Positions 40,646-48,265 of a stretch of 62,664 bases of DNA are shown here, piece by piece; within the stretch, counting starts at the first letter, position 1, and every line of letters begins with the position of its first letter. Under the pieces are notes generated by a model. The model saw only the letters and a list, made by a program, of their open reading frames with translations. It searched no databases and had not been told where the DNA came from. Origin of the DNA: a virus. The stretch is from positions 1 through 62,664 of the IMG/VR virus record IMGVR_UViG_3300018719_000038. One strand, 5' to 3'. Made by a program: the position numbers and the translations under genes.

Positions 40646-41206
40646 TCACGCCGCCCCCGCCTCCGCCGGCCCGTCGATCAAGTTTTCGCGAATCAAATAC
40701 GCCAGGCACACCGCGAGCGCATCGCTATCATCGTATCCGGCCCGGAATTGATAGTCAGCCGGCAGCCGCAGCCACTTGCGCACGGCCTCGGCAACCTTAG
40801 CTTTATCCGCGTTACCATCGCCAGTTACGATTTTCTTTACCGTTTTAGGCGAAATGTTGTCCGCAACTGCGAGGCCGAGGCGAGATAGCGCGCGATCCAC
40901 CGCCGACCATGCGCCGTGAACCTTGTCGTTCTGCGCGTAGTTGCGGCTTGGCGGCCATATCTCGCGTATGATTGCGGAGTCCGGCCGATGTTCGCGGAAA
41001 AAGAGTAACGCGTGGGCCTCGATAACTTCGTAACGCAGCGGCTGCTCTTCGTCGGAATCCGTTTTGACTACGGACGTCGCGACGAGACGAGGGACGCGGT
41101 CAATCACGTCGATGACCGCAAATCCCGGAGATGTTAGCGATAGGTCGAGGCCGGCATATCGCGCCTTAGGCCGCGACGTCTTCGTCTTCTTCGTCCGTGT
41201 CGTCAG
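40646..41206 (-). CDS. RuvC-like Holliday junction resolvase, probable CTG start
   Basis: Protein of 186 residues. RuvC/RNase H-fold: first catalytic Asp in YAGLDLSLTSPG (D21), a middle Glu (IREIWPPSRNY), and DDSDALAVCLAYL near the end with the last acidic pair. It resolves branched DNA before packaging. The TTG at 41257 has no ribosome site, while AAGGAGG lies 8 nt before CTG 41206, giving MTTRTKKTKTSRPKARYAGL. Overlaps the end of the membrane gene upstream. Confidence 0.86.
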   Translation of the reverse strand: MTTRTKKTKTSRPKARYAGLDLSLTSPGFAVIDVIDRVPRLVATSVVKTDSDEEQPLRYEVIEAHALLFFREHRPDSAIIREIWPPSRNYAQNDKVHGAWSAVDRALSRLGLAVADNISPKTVKKIVTGDGNADKAKVAEAVRKWLRLPADYQFRAGYDDSDALAVCLAYLIRENLIDGPAEAGAA

Positions 41207-41396
41207 TCTCTCCGCCTCCTTCCGATGAGTATCCGATGAGGAATGCAGTGAGCGCAAGGATTCCGATGATCACGCGGCCGACAAACGGGATATCCGAATC
41301 GAACAGCGCGCCGGTTACGAAGCCAAAACCGAGGCCGATTGCACCAGTCAGTGCGATGTAGAGAACGCCGTTTACCGTTTTATTTACGTATTTCAT
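41166..41396 (-). CDS. Two-TM membrane protein with acidic tail
   Basis: Protein of 76 residues with two transmembrane helices (GVLYIALTGAIGLGFGFVTG; GRVIIGILALTAFLIGY) and an acidic tail (ETDDTDEEDEDVAA). The RuvC start overlaps its 3' end by 41 bp. GGGGAGG precedes the ATG. Function unknown. Confidence 0.68.
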   Translation of the reverse strand: MKYVNKTVNGVLYIALTGAIGLGFGFVTGALFDSDIPFVGRVIIGILALTAFLIGYSSEGGGETDDTDEEDEDVAA

Positions 41397-41618
41397 TTAC
41401 GCAGCCTCCCCGTCGATCTTCGTCAATAGCCGGTCCGTCGCTTGTTCGAATAGTGCGAGTAGCCGATCGGTGCTCTCCGCTGCAGTCGGCGCGATCGCTC
41501 CGTCAACATACTCATCTATCTTCGTAATCACTTCCGCCGGCAGGATTTCCGTAACATCCTTTCCGGTAACATCCTCGACGAAACTGCCCATCGCGCAAAA
41601 TACGATCAACTCGTCCAT
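41397..41618 (-). CDS. Hypothetical protein, 73 aa
   Basis: Protein of 73 residues, helical and acidic (MDELIVFCAMGSFVEDVTGK). ATG at 41618 with AAGGAGG upstream; a longer frame to 41675 overlaps the nuclease. Function unknown. Confidence 0.66.
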   Translation of the reverse strand: MDELIVFCAMGSFVEDVTGKDVTEILPAEVITKIDEYVDGAIAPTAAESTDRLLALFEQATDRLLTKIDGEAA

Positions 41619-41619
41619 A

Positions 41620-42672
41620 CTACGCGGCCTCCTTCGCAATTTCTCTTTCCGCGCGAATCCGGTAGATGTCCGCAAGTGCTTCCGCCGGGCCGCGCTTCTT
41701 CCAGTCCGGCAGGCTCGACCGTTGGATTGCCGAGACGTGGCGCTCTATTTCCGCGAGCTCGTCCGGCGACAGCGACAGCGCACACGCCGTTTTGAAATTG
41801 TTGAACGTCCACTTGTCGACATCGAGTTTCGGAGGCTTGCCCGCTTCGGCCGCCGCAACGATCCCGGCGAAATGGTCGAGAACTTCCGCGCGCATCTCGT
41901 CCGTAATGTGTAGGCCGAACGCCGCAATGTCCGGATTCTTTTCGAACTCGTCCGGCGTCATCATCCACGACTTTTTCGACGCGTTGACGTAGAGGATAAT
42001 GTAATAGTCGATCGGTTCCGCGTCAGTTCCGTACATAACCGAGTAGCAGACGCATTGCTTAACGTGGTCCTCTTTCGGTCCCTTGCGCGTTGAGTATTCG
42101 GACGTTTGCGAGTACGTAGTTTGTTTGCTTTTGATCTCCAAACCGACGCGAACGGTCCGCCCGAGTTCCGGAACGAATACGCGCATGATTCCGTCGCAGG
42201 TTCCGTATAGCGCGAAGACTTTTCCGGCATGCTCAACGATTTTGTTCAACTTCGCGAAGTCCTCAAACATCGGCTCGCCGTGATCGTTCCGCACGAAGCT
42301 AAATTCCGGATTCTCTCCGTAATGCCGAGCGTAGTGGCGTTCCGCGAACAAAATATCGCGCTGAATCGTATCGCCGATTGCGGTTCCGATTCGAGTCCAG
42401 CGCCCTTGAAATGCCGGCCGGTCCTCGTTGTCCTTTTTCGCGCCGCGCATTTTCTCGTACAGGCTGCGCGGATCGGCGTTGGCAGATGACGGAGAGAAAT
42501 ACGGCAGCCCCCGCGCCGGCCATACTTTCCGCGACTTGTCCGATAAGACCATGCTATACCAGTGATGGATTTGCGAGTCGAGCGTATCATCGTAGACTTC
42601 CGGGGCCGCGTGCCAGTTGTTAAGGAATTGCGTAAATTGTTGCGCGATTTTATCTGCGATAAGTTGTGTAAT
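41620..42672 (-). CDS. PD-(D/E)XK nuclease, probable ATT start
   Basis: Protein of 350 residues. Catalytic core GTCDGIMRV ... RVGLEIKSKQT (D ... ExK) with a helix HVKQCVCYSVMYG after it, as in RecB/Cas4-type nucleases and phage recombination exonucleases. ATG 42552 lies inside; the frame extends 40 codons upstream to ATT 42672, 8 nt after GGGAGG: MTQLIADKIAQQFTQFLNNW. This ATT follows the stop of the upstream gene (TAAATT). It lies near RuvC and the DNA polymerase, so recombination-dependent replication is plausible. Confidence 0.85.
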   Translation of the reverse strand: MTQLIADKIAQQFTQFLNNWHAAPEVYDDTLDSQIHHWYSMVLSDKSRKVWPARGLPYFSPSSANADPRSLYEKMRGAKKDNEDRPAFQGRWTRIGTAIGDTIQRDILFAERHYARHYGENPEFSFVRNDHGEPMFEDFAKLNKIVEHAGKVFALYGTCDGIMRVFVPELGRTVRVGLEIKSKQTTYSQTSEYSTRKGPKEDHVKQCVCYSVMYGTDAEPIDYYIILYVNASKKSWMMTPDEFEKNPDIAAFGLHITDEMRAEVLDHFAGIVAAAEAGKPPKLDVDKWTFNNFKTACALSLSPDELAEIERHVSAIQRSSLPDWKKRGPAEALADIYRIRAEREIAKEAA

Positions 42673-42954
42673 TTAAACCGCCTCCCAAACTTCGATTGTC
42701 TTCGTTACCTTGCGTACTTCCACAACGTCAGCGTCCCCGTCGTCCCACTCGCTGTTATACGAATAGTCCGAGAAGTACGAACCGGAGCGCATTGCTGTCG
42801 CGCTATAATAACGCTCGCCGTCCGTAAAGATGACTTCGCAGGATTCGTATTTACCTTCGGAAATCCAATCGCCGACCTCGACGACCTTCAAATCTCCGCT
42901 ATAACATTCGCAGGCCATATCCTCAACGTCCGCAACGCTAACTTTAATCGACAT
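42673..42954 (-). CDS. Hypothetical acidic protein, 93 aa
   Basis: Protein of 93 residues (MSIKVSVADVEDMACECYSG), beta-rich and acidic. ATG 42954 or GTG 42960, both near AAGGAGG. Its stop (TAA) abuts the ATT start of the nuclease. Function unknown. Confidence 0.66.
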   Translation of the reverse strand: MSIKVSVADVEDMACECYSGDLKVVEVGDWISEGKYESCEVIFTDGERYYSATAMRSGSYFSDYSYNSEWDDGDADVVEVRKVTKTIEVWEAV

Positions 42955-42969
42955 ACTCACGCAGCCTCC

Positions 42970-43260
42970 TTATCGCAATTTCGATTCATCAAACGGTTCA
43001 TACGTAATCTCGGCAGGACAATTTTGCATCTTTCCAGCTTTAAAGTACTTACGCCAAAGGTCCCCGGCTTCTTCTCCCTCGCCGCTAAGTTTGAAAAGCA
43101 CGTCTGGGAAACGTTCGGAAAATGCGATCATCTCAGCTTCGTGCTCATACCACTTACAATCGTCTTCAAACGCGTAAGCAAAGTCACTTTCGTCCAATGC
43201 CTCACGCACTTCCGGTAAGTCCGGCGTCATTTCAAGTTCGTAATGCGTGTAATATCCCAT
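42970..43260 (-). CDS. Hypothetical protein, 96 aa
   Basis: Protein of 96 residues starting MGYYTHYELEMTPDLPEVRE, containing DDCKWYEHEAEMIAFSERFP and GEEAGDLWRKYFKAGKMQ. Short proteins with this YYTHYEL start are widespread in phages and bacteria; function unknown. ATG at 43260; GGAGG upstream. Confidence 0.74.
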   Translation of the reverse strand: MGYYTHYELEMTPDLPEVREALDESDFAYAFEDDCKWYEHEAEMIAFSERFPDVLFKLSGEGEEAGDLWRKYFKAGKMQNCPAEITYEPFDESKLR

Positions 43261-43261
43261 C

Positions 43262-43900
43262 CTACGCAGCCTCCTCCGTTTTATTCCGCTCAATCCGCCG
43301 CACAATCGCGCCAGGCGGCACGTATTTAAGCGGCCGTTCCTCCGAATCAATCACGACGTTACGGTACTCGATGCTCCTGCTCTCCGCCTTTTGCCGCAAG
43401 ATCGCGTAAAGCTGCAGCGTCGCCTCGGCGTCATTCATTGCGCGGTGATGGCCCGTTAAGTCGATTCCGTACCGGGCGCAGCAGTCCGCCAGCCGGGCGC
43501 TTTCGTCCGGATCGACCAGGCGCGAGAGGGCACGCGTGCAGACGAACCCCCGCCGCATACGAAGCGACGGCATAAACGAGAGGTCAAACGGAGCATTATG
43601 CGCGACAATCACGGACCACTGTGCAAACTCATTTAGCGCAATCAGCGCGCGGAAATCAGCTACTGCCCCACGCAAGTCCTCCGCACGAATCCCGGTCAGT
43701 TGCGTGATTTCTGGCGCGATTTCGACTCCGCGCGGCAACGCAACGAACGTTTGGAACCGTCCGATTTCTCGGTAAGCAAGGCCGGGAATGCCTTCGATGA
43801 TTTCCGCACGGATTGCGGCGATTTCCGTGATATGGTCGGTCGTAGCGTCAAGGCCGGTCGTTTCGATATCGAGGACGGTTACGATTTCAGATACGCTCAT
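43262..43900 (-). CDS. DnaQ-like 3'-5' exonuclease
   Basis: Protein of 212 residues of the DEDD exonuclease family: Exo I VLDIETTGLDA, Exo II VIVAHNAPFDLSF, Exo III HHRAMNDAEATLQLY. Likely proofreading or processing. The split DNA polymerase next door has its own exonuclease domain, so the role may be separate. GAAGGAG precedes the ATG. Confidence 0.9.
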   Translation of the reverse strand: MSVSEIVTVLDIETTGLDATTDHITEIAAIRAEIIEGIPGLAYREIGRFQTFVALPRGVEIAPEITQLTGIRAEDLRGAVADFRALIALNEFAQWSVIVAHNAPFDLSFMPSLRMRRGFVCTRALSRLVDPDESARLADCCARYGIDLTGHHRAMNDAEATLQLYAILRQKAESRSIEYRNVVIDSEERPLKYVPPGAIVRRIERNKTEEAA

Positions 43901-44162
43901 ATTTCGCCATCTCCTTCGCTATTAATTCGTGAATCTTGCGGCCGGGGACGCTCTTATGGCGCGGATACCATATCATCGAAAAATCGAACGCGTCCGGAAT
44001 ATCTCGGCCATCGACGCAACGCTCGACGTATTCGCGGACGTCATCGGCGAGTGTTCGCGGCTCCCATCCGCAGATACAGCCGTGATCACCGTATTCGTCC
44101 GCAAGTGTGCGGAGTTGGCGTCGGCATTGCGGACAGGTGTACGCTGCGGTTTCGCGTTCCAT
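43887..44162 (-). CDS. Zinc-ribbon protein, 91 aa
   Basis: Protein of 91 residues. A zinc ribbon CPQCRRQLRTL ... HGCICGW is followed by a helical part. Its 3' end overlaps the exonuclease start by 14 bp. GAGGAGG precedes the ATG. Function unknown. Confidence 0.72.
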   Translation of the reverse strand: MERETAAYTCPQCRRQLRTLADEYGDHGCICGWEPRTLADDVREYVERCVDGRDIPDAFDFSMIWYPRHKSVPGRKIHELIAKEMAKYERI

Positions 44163-45055
44163 TTATGCGGCCTCCTCTTCGTTAATGATCGCCTTAACTT
44201 CGGTCGGCAGGCGCTTCCCAATTGCTTGCCTAATCGCCTTTTCCTCGTAGCCGGCCGGAAGTGAGTCGGATTCCTCTTTTATAAGGTCATCGTAAACGCG
44301 GCCGCCAAGATTGCGGAGAATGACGCCCATATCCTCAAGTCCGAAGTCTTCCGGAATCAGCGCCTCATCAACGAGTTTCCGTAGCAGTTTATCAACCCGC
44401 CCCCGCGTCATGAACGTTTTGACGAACGAAGCTTCCGGGGACTCCGGTGCGTTCGGATCGCGCGGGGCTTTTTGCGGCTGCACTTCGCGGAACCCTTCCG
44501 ATACCAACTTAACGAACGTCTGCTTGCCGAAGCGGTCACGGTACGCGACATTCTTTACGACGATGCCTTCGCCTCCGTCCGCCTGCGTGGCGAAAGCCGA
44601 CCGACCGACGAGCGTCTGTAAATGTTCGAACGAATGGTACGGCCCGGAGTAAAGAACCGGCGCGACCATCAAGCCCAAACGGGCAGCCTCCGCGATGACA
44701 AAGTCGGTGGGCGCGTACGAATCCTCGATCTCGTCGTAGATATCGAACAGATAGAACCCGTTTGCGTGCGCCCCATAATCGACTTTATGTTAACCAGCCA
44801 CTCGCCGTAGTAGATTACGTTAGGCAAAAGGCGGCTCGGGTCGATTTGTCGCGTCCACTCGTAAAACCCGCGAAGATTATTTTCCGGAGAGAGGCGCGTA
44901 TTGCGTGAAAAGGCCAGAACTTCCGCCGGCTCCTCCAACGATGCATTAGCTCCGTCCAGTTTCTCGTAAACAGTGATATAGTCGCCTTCCTTTACAGCGC
45001 CGACTGTTTCGCGGTGCCCCATTCGTAAAATATCCGCGTATTTCCGCTGTTCCAA
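44163..45055 (-). pseudogene. RNA ligase (T4 Rnl2-like), frameshifted near 44790
   Basis: The upstream part (TTG at 45055, GGGGAGG 8 nt before) has ligase motif I EKLDGANAS (K32) and continues to YYGEWLVN. Then the reading frame changes. In the other frame the text continues correctly with KVDYGAHANGFYLFDIYDEI and later EGIVVKNVAYRDRFG (motif IV). One base seems missing near 44788-44790 (GTTAAC-ATAAAGTC; NHKVDYG would be normal). As given, no complete ligase is made. It is either a real inactivation or a sequencing error. Confidence 0.82.
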
Positions 45056-46147
45056 TTACGCCGCCTCCCCGTATTTATTCGCAAACTCCGGCAGCGGCCG
45101 GTTATTCGCGTAATCCCATTCGTCCGGAGCGTATTCCATCATCCAGCGTTTTTGGATGACGACGTCTGTTGTAAGCGGAACGCTCAACTCCGTCGTTTTC
45201 GTCATCACATCGTAAATCAGCGCGATCGTCTCCGGTGACACCTGCTCGTCCGGAATGCTGACGATGATTTCATCGTGAATGGACGCGTTAAACTCCCAGC
45301 CGCGTTCCCGGCAGATTTGCGCGATACGAATGCCGATCCGCTTCAAAATGTCCGCGCCAGTCCCTTGAATGACGGCGTTAAATGCCGCGCGTTCCCAATA
45401 GCCGACGAGGCCGCGTTTCTCCGCCAATACGTCGATTTCGTCTTGAATCGCGAGCAGCTTGCGTTCGTCGGCCGGAGACAGCTTCGTTTTGTTCCGCAGC
45501 GCCTTCCGCTCGGTATAGAGCCGGATCAACCGCTGCTCGTTCTTGGCTTGCGCGGCGGCCGTCGCCTTGTAATCCGGAAACCGGCGCTTCCTGCCAAACA
45601 GCGTCTCGACATATCCGTGTTGCCTCATGTACTCTCGAATGTCCGCGACCATCGTCTTAAACGACGGGAACGTGCGGTCGAAGTTCTCGAAAAACATGTG
45701 CGCGACGTCTTCCGTCACGTTCATTTTCTTCGCGAACGATTTCGGTGACTGGTCGTAAGATACCGCGAGCTGGCCGGTTTTCATCATCTTCCGCGGCTGA
45801 AATGTGTGCGTCGGATCGTACGCCTTGTCGACGCAATACTCTTCCGCCAGGCCGAACGTCATCATCGCCATCGTCGTATAAAGGTCAACGCCATCGACGA
45901 AGATCTGGCGCATAGAATTATCGCCGTACTTCGTGTACATGATGTGCGACATGATACGCGGCTCAATCTGGCCGAGGTCTGCGCCGACGAACGTAAAGCC
46001 CGGCCGCGGAACAATTTGGTTGCGGACGCGGTTCCCTGCGCCCTTTGACGGAAGGTTCTGGGCGTTCAATCCGCGTTGGACTTTTCGACTGTCGGCGATA
46101 AGCTTGCGGACGATTGCGTGGTAGTTGGCATCAGTTATTGCGACCAA
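45056..46147 (-). CDS. DNA polymerase A, C-terminal fragment (palm/fingers)
   Basis: Protein of 363 residues with motif A GADLGQIEPR (55-64), motif B RKMMKTGQLAVSYDQS (119-134) and motif C SIHDEIIVSI. It begins with 25 residues before GLNAQNLPSKG, the sequence that normally follows TGRYSSS in one chain. TTG 46147 is the start, with a weak AAGGACGG before it, overlapping the lipoprotein stop by 17 bp. Together with 46409-48244 it makes a full family A polymerase. The two parts would have to associate. Confidence 0.9.
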   Translation of the reverse strand: MVAITDANYHAIVRKLIADSRKVQRGLNAQNLPSKGAGNRVRNQIVPRPGFTFVGADLGQIEPRIMSHIMYTKYGDNSMRQIFVDGVDLYTTMAMMTFGLAEEYCVDKAYDPTHTFQPRKMMKTGQLAVSYDQSPKSFAKKMNVTEDVAHMFFENFDRTFPSFKTMVADIREYMRQHGYVETLFGRKRRFPDYKATAAAQAKNEQRLIRLYTERKALRNKTKLSPADERKLLAIQDEIDVLAEKRGLVGYWERAAFNAVIQGTGADILKRIGIRIAQICRERGWEFNASIHDEIIVSIPDEQVSPETIALIYDVMTKTTELSVPLTTDVVIQKRWMMEYAPDEWDYANNRPLPEFANKYGEAA

Positions 46148-46412
46148 ATGGATTACCGTCCTTATCGTAAATTGGAGACAGGCCCCCTACACCGTTCGAA
46201 GTCGCGGCAGAACTCAGTGCTGCGTAATAAATTCCCGTCTCTTTGTCTCTTACTGTTGTTATCGTGGTTGTTGTATCTATAAAGTCCCTACTTACAAACT
46301 CAAATCGTGAATTTGACGACGCTTTTTCTTTAACTCTTTCTGTATTCTCACCGCAAGCGGTAAGCCCAATCAGTAACAGCAGCGCTGCTATCCCGAAGAG
46401 TGTTTTTTTCAT
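46131..46412 (-). CDS. Lipoprotein inserted in the DNA polymerase gene (DUF6440-like)
   Basis: Protein of 93 residues. Signal peptide with lipobox (FGIAALLLLIGLTACGE). The mature part has VRDKETGIYYAALS and PIYDKDGNPFG, resembling DUF6440 proteins. GGAGG lies 8 nt before the ATG and is inside the polymerase fragment. Its ATG overlaps the stop of the polymerase N-part (ATGA) and its stop overlaps the start of the C-part. AT-rich compared with the polymerase. No group I or group II intron core is visible around it. Confidence 0.85.
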   Translation of the reverse strand: MKKTLFGIAALLLLIGLTACGENTERVKEKASSNSRFEFVSRDFIDTTTTITTVRDKETGIYYAALSSAATSNGVGGLSPIYDKDGNPFGRNN

Positions 46413-48244
46413 ACACATTCCTCCGTTTCAAATTCGCGTAATATATCGATTGGACGGCCGCTGTATCCCGACGAACTATACCTCCCGGTTGCCGTACCGC
46501 CCGCCTTGAACTCCGAATGAATCCGCCCGTCCACTTCGAGCGCGTGCGGAATCTTCGAAACGTACGTGTTGAGGAGTTTTTCGTACGCGGCCACGGTCGC
46601 AAGCGGTTTGAGCGCCTCTTCCTCGTCGTAGTAAACCGTAAGGATTTCGGCGGCTGTACTCCGCGACTTGCCACGCTTGAATTGCGAAGTCCTATCGCGT
46701 ATCCCGAGATGATCGTAAATCAAATACGCCAGGTGGTTCCCGTTCGTGATCGAAAATTCTTGCGTAAACAAGGGCGCATGACCCTCGGTGGCCGGCGCTA
46801 GATTCATGGCCTCCGCTTCGAGCTCGGCCAATCGCGCGACCGCATTCGTATACTTCTTGAGCGTAGTTTTGCCGGCCGCCTCGCATTCCGCAATGATCGC
46901 GCGTTGCTTCGCCTGGGCTTCCGCGTTCCTTTCGATCCGCCGGCGCTGCTTCTCGCACCAGTCCGCGATCTTTGTCGCGTTTAGAGTTCGGTCCATTATC
47001 CGCACAAACTCCGCGTCGATGTTGTATGCGGTCATTACGTCGGCCCTTGCCTGTTCGAGCAACGGTTTAAACTCCGCTTCGAGTTGCGCCAGCCCTTCGA
47101 GGTCTACGCAGAATCCGCACCGCGCCAGGAATACGTCGGTCTCCGGTAACTTCGAGTCAATAAGCGCGTAGCATTCGAGTAGCTTGCCGGAACCATCTGC
47201 CGAGGCCGCACGCTTCATTTGCTCAAATTGCCATTTCGTCAGCTTCCATCCGTAAAGTACGTCCTTGATCGCGTAGATTCCGACCAACTCGACGCTGAAC
47301 GGTGCCGGCGAACGGTTGCCGAACATGTCTTCGAATGTAAAGACGGGACCCTCGATGCCGAAATGGCGGCCGTACTTCGCGACAAGCGGCTTCAAGCCGT
47401 ACGCTTCTTCGTGCTCATTAAGCAAGTTCATCGCGTCGAGCGAGTCCCATACGCATCCGCGGATCTCGTATCCGTCCTTGATCGCAACGTGAAGGTCATA
47501 CCGCGCCGACCCCATGTGGAACGACTTGCCGTGCGCCGGTTGCGAAAGGTACGGCGAGATTGCCGCCAGCACTTTCGACCGCGTGAGTTGCTTGTCGCCC
47601 GCCTTATGCGCATTGGTATCGTCCAGGAACTCAAATCCCGGCTCGCCGCGCATGTCTACGTGGCCGTACGGAAGGTAATAACCTTCGTTAAGCAGCGGTA
47701 GCCATACGGAATATCCGATCGAAACGTCAATATACGTATCGACGCCGGTACCCTCGAAGTCATTCGCGGTCATTGATTTTACGCCGAGTTTCACCCACCG
47801 GTCCGGCCATTCTCGCATCTGCCGCCGACATTCCTCGCGTAACCGTTCCACAAACGCAGGAAGCGCGGAGTCGTCCGTAATTATGTAGAAGTTCGCCGGC
47901 TTCGTCCGCAACGTCTCCGCAACTCTTTCCGCGCGTTCCTGGCGCTCGCGTTCCGCAAGCAACCGCTCGCCTGCCGCGATGACGTCCGCCTTTGTTACGG
48001 CTCCGCTTTCGCGCGCCTTTCCGCCGGAGCGGAGAGACAGAAGCTTGCCCGTTGCTTCCGTCTCCTTTACGATTTCGACGAGTTGGCGCTCGCGATCCGT
48101 AAGACTCATGCGGCTGATTCGTTCGATCGCTTCGGCCTGCGTTTCCTCTGCGGCCTTCTTGCGTTTGGCTGCGTCCTTAACGCGATCGGCAGCGTCTGCG
48201 GCGTCGGTCGGCGAGCGTAAGTTGAGCGTTAATTTAACGTCCAA
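46409..48244 (-). CDS. DNA polymerase A, N-terminal fragment (exonuclease and thumb)
   Basis: Protein of 611 residues. A charged N-terminal coiled coil (about 20-110) precedes a 3'-5' exonuclease domain (DFEGTGVDTYIDVSIGYSVW, from 162). The thumb region and the start of the polymerase domain (RIHSEFKAGGTATGRYSSS) follow, and then the frame ends 19 residues later. TTG start with AGGAGGTG 7 nt before it. The break lies between TGRYSSS and QNLPSK, which are close together in intact enzymes. Confidence 0.9.
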   Translation of the reverse strand: MDVKLTLNLRSPTDAADAADRVKDAAKRKKAAEETQAEAIERISRMSLTDRERQLVEIVKETEATGKLLSLRSGGKARESGAVTKADVIAAGERLLAERERQERAERVAETLRTKPANFYIITDDSALPAFVERLREECRRQMREWPDRWVKLGVKSMTANDFEGTGVDTYIDVSIGYSVWLPLLNEGYYLPYGHVDMRGEPGFEFLDDTNAHKAGDKQLTRSKVLAAISPYLSQPAHGKSFHMGSARYDLHVAIKDGYEIRGCVWDSLDAMNLLNEHEEAYGLKPLVAKYGRHFGIEGPVFTFEDMFGNRSPAPFSVELVGIYAIKDVLYGWKLTKWQFEQMKRAASADGSGKLLECYALIDSKLPETDVFLARCGFCVDLEGLAQLEAEFKPLLEQARADVMTAYNIDAEFVRIMDRTLNATKIADWCEKQRRRIERNAEAQAKQRAIIAECEAAGKTTLKKYTNAVARLAELEAEAMNLAPATEGHAPLFTQEFSITNGNHLAYLIYDHLGIRDRTSQFKRGKSRSTAAEILTVYYDEEEALKPLATVAAYEKLLNTYVSKIPHALEVDGRIHSEFKAGGTATGRYSSSGYSGRPIDILREFETEECV

Positions 48245-48265
48245 GATGCGTCACCTCCTGCGTAA

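Noticed and set aside
42562-43218. 218-residue plus-strand ORF
   Set aside because: Shadow of the genes at 42673-43260 on the other strand, which have good ribosome sites and overlaps.
46131-46440. Group I or II intron or intein as the cause of the polymerase split
   Set aside because: No group I pairing elements, no group II domain V-like hairpin and no intein motifs in the 280 bp; the insert is filled by a complete lipoprotein gene.
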